Source of the DNA: a bacterium
Lineage (GTDB): Bacteria; Bipolaricaulota; Bipolaricaulia; UBA7950; UBA9294
Reading direction: 5' to 3'
DNA: 15,754 nucleotides
NCBI GenBank assembly: GCA_030671645.1
Contig: DAOVHV010000007.1
Location: forward strand, 1-15,754
A program made the translations under genes and the position numbers. Below the pieces are notes generated by a model that was given only the letters and a program-made list of their open reading frames with translations, was not told the origin of the DNA and made no database searches. Position 1 is the stretch's first letter; each line of letters begins with the position of its first letter. Shown here one piece after another: positions 14,926 to 15,754 of the stretch.

Positions 14926-15176
14926 AGGATGCCCTCGTCTATTGGCTCGCTACCACCGAAAAGGAGATTCACTTCATCGATGCCATCATCAGTGCTTACG
15001 ACGGAATGGCGGCCCTTCGAAGGAATTTCCGCATTCTCAACGGACGCGCCATGTATAAGGTTTATGTCTCGCCAGGGATGGAGGATGAGTTCTTAGAAGT
15101 CATGGCTCGGTTGCGCGAGACGGCAACCATCGCTGACTTGATTCGAGATGATGATCCCACGCTTGTGTCCGACTGA
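14922..15176 (+). CDS. DUF4911-like small protein
   Basis: The 84-residue soluble protein carries the pattern I associate with DUF4911: a segment like EIHFIDAIISAYDGMAALR followed by RAMYKVYVSPGMEDEFLEV, mixing alpha and beta elements. The family has no established function. The ATG overlaps the mazG stop as ATGA and has AAGGAGG at 14911-14917, four bases upstream. Its last 29 bases overlap the yqeG start, placing it inside a tightly coupled mazG-DUF4911-yqeG unit. The family call rests on memory of the consensus and is moderate; that this is a real gene is secure from the binding site and overlaps. Confidence 0.75.
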   Translation: MKDALVYWLATTEKEIHFIDAIISAYDGMAALRRNFRILNGRAMYKVYVSPGMEDEFLEVMARLRETATIADLIRDDDPTLVSD

Positions 15177-15597
15177 AACGGTCGAAACGATTTTCGACAT
15201 CGATTTTGAGAAACTGCACACCCTAGGGAAGCAGGCGCTTCTGTTCGACTTCGACAACACGCTGGCGGAAAAGGGATCCCCGACAATGCCTTCTGTTTCA
15301 AATGCGCTATTGGAGGACCTTGCGACAATAGGATTTCGCATAGGAATCCTGACCAATCGACGACGTCGCAGGATGATCGCAGACGTTCTGTTCCCAATCA
15401 TCTATCATGCGTGCAAACCTCGGCGAGCAGGATACCTGGCCATGCTCGAGACGCTCTCCTCATCACCCGAACATGGAGTGATGATCGGAAATCGTTACAT
15501 CACCGACGTGATGGGAGGCAACCGACTGGGTATCTATACCATGCGCGTTCGCCGGTACCCCTTCGATAACAATCGGAACCAGCCCAACAGCGACTAA
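15148..15597 (+). CDS. yqeG: YqeG family HAD-IIIA-type phosphatase
   Basis: The 149-residue cytoplasmic protein fits the YqeG family of HAD-superfamily phosphatases. Motif I is DFDNT at 34-38 (nucleophile D34), motif II is the LTN at 68-70, motif III is K90 in ACKP, and motif IV reads IGNRYITDVMGGN at 113-125. In the family, motif IV normally begins GD; here it is GN (N115), leaving the D120 of TD as the acidic metal ligand, so activity may be altered. The substrate in bacteria is not settled; fungal relatives (Gep4) dephosphorylate phosphatidylglycerophosphate, which makes the pgsA gene in this window of interest. Two adjacent ATGs (15148, 15151) are possible starts, both overlapping the previous gene and without a clear binding site. 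No terminator follows. Confidence 0.88.
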   Translation: MMIPRLCPTETVETIFDIDFEKLHTLGKQALLFDFDNTLAEKGSPTMPSVSNALLEDLATIGFRIGILTNRRRRRMIADVLFPIIYHACKPRRAGYLAMLETLSSSPEHGVMIGNRYITDVMGGNRLGIYTMRVRRYPFDNNRNQPNSD

Positions 15598-15629
15598 GAA
15601 TCAACCATGGACTGACTCCACGAGAAGAC

Positions 15630-15657
15630 TTGACGGGAACAAGTATTGAGAAATACT
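15630..15657 (+). promoter_or_regulatory. Possible promoter for a downstream transcript at the right edge
   Basis: TTGACG (15630-15635) and AATACT (15652-15657) are 16 bases apart, matching consensus at five and four of six positions. The -10 is also the right arm of a perfect six-pair hairpin (AGTATT, GAGA loop, AATACT; 15642-15657). It would transcribe the hairpin-rich segment that follows. Confidence 0.35.
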
Positions 15658-15735
15658 GCCCAGGGTGCCGTCCTTGGGACTACGCTTCCGCGTATCGAAC
15701 AACAGGAGCTGCCCCCAAAGAAAGGGGAAGTTCTT
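15642..15735 (+). other. Cluster of four hairpins, candidate structured RNA or leader
   Basis: Four stems occur in 94 bases: AGTATT/AATACT (15642-15657); CCCAGG with CCTTGGG, one bulge (15659-15678); TACGC/GCGTA with a TTCC loop (15681-15694); and AGGAGCT plus CCCC pairing with GGGG plus AGTTCTT around a G-A mismatch (15704-15735). No open frame with a binding site covers it and no T-run follows. I could not match it to tRNA, tmRNA, small SRP RNA, RNase P RNA or a known riboswitch; a 6S-like RNA remains possible. It may continue beyond the window. Confidence 0.35.
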
Positions 15736-15754
15736 TGCCAATCTCTAGCCTACC

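Noticed and set aside
15661..15694. A tRNA or T-box-like element suggested by AGGGTGCC and the short stems
   Set aside because: No cloverleaf, no T-arm GTTCGA motif, and the T-box core TGGN is missing.

Overview
The window is a compact, gene-dense bacterial chromosome segment of moderate GC with no rRNA, tRNA, CRISPR array, insertion sequence or phage gene that I could recognise. The gene set points to a deep-branching, non-model bacterium: RNase Y with SpoVS, a YqeG-type phosphatase, a DUF4911-like protein and a cyclic-2,3-diphosphoglycerate-synthetase-like GTPase, together with envelope proteins (an MMPL/RND protein and a membrane-anchored SurA/PpiD-like parvulin) that suggest a cell with a periplasm or outer membrane. 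Candidatus Bipolaricaulota/Acetothermia or a similar thermophile-related lineage would fit. That is inference from gene content, not a demonstrated assignment.

Layout. (1) 1-994: the 3' part of an MFS efflux transporter, cut by the window edge. (2) 995-2765: an accessory-looking stretch with a small secreted peptide built from four PINVGGT repeats, carrying its own -10 box, a strong ribosome binding site and a hairpin terminator; then a cupin/HD-GYP fusion protein; then a translationally coupled 58-residue glycine-rich membrane protein. (3) 2772-4156, minus strand: the cyclic-2,3-DPG-synthetase-like GTPase with its own promoter and terminator. (4) 4242-4772: a CDP-alcohol phosphatidyltransferase (PgsA-like), whose 3' end overlaps convergently with rluD (minus strand, 4754-5644). 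(5) 5645-5844: a divergent control region with near-symmetric overlapping -10 boxes, serving rluD leftward and the nusA cluster rightward. (6) 5845-15597: an eight-gene plus-strand cluster in operon-like spacing: nusA, MMPL/RND protein, rny, spoVS, a SurA/PpiD-like parvulin with TPR tail, mazG, a DUF4911-like gene and yqeG. (7) 15598-15754: no gene, but a run of hairpins that may be a structured RNA or leader continuing past the window.

Functional picture. The long cluster joins transcription elongation/antitermination (NusA), membrane-tethered mRNA decay (RNase Y), a developmental/biofilm-type regulator (SpoVS), nucleotide housekeeping (MazG) and envelope functions (RND protein, periplasmic foldase). 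NusA is separated from its usual rimP and infB neighbours, and rny lies next to spoVS without the ymdB that separates them in Bacillus. The strongest candidate for something undescribed is the PINVGGT-repeat secreted peptide at 1237-1449: all seven third codon positions vary between its four repeats while no amino acid changes.
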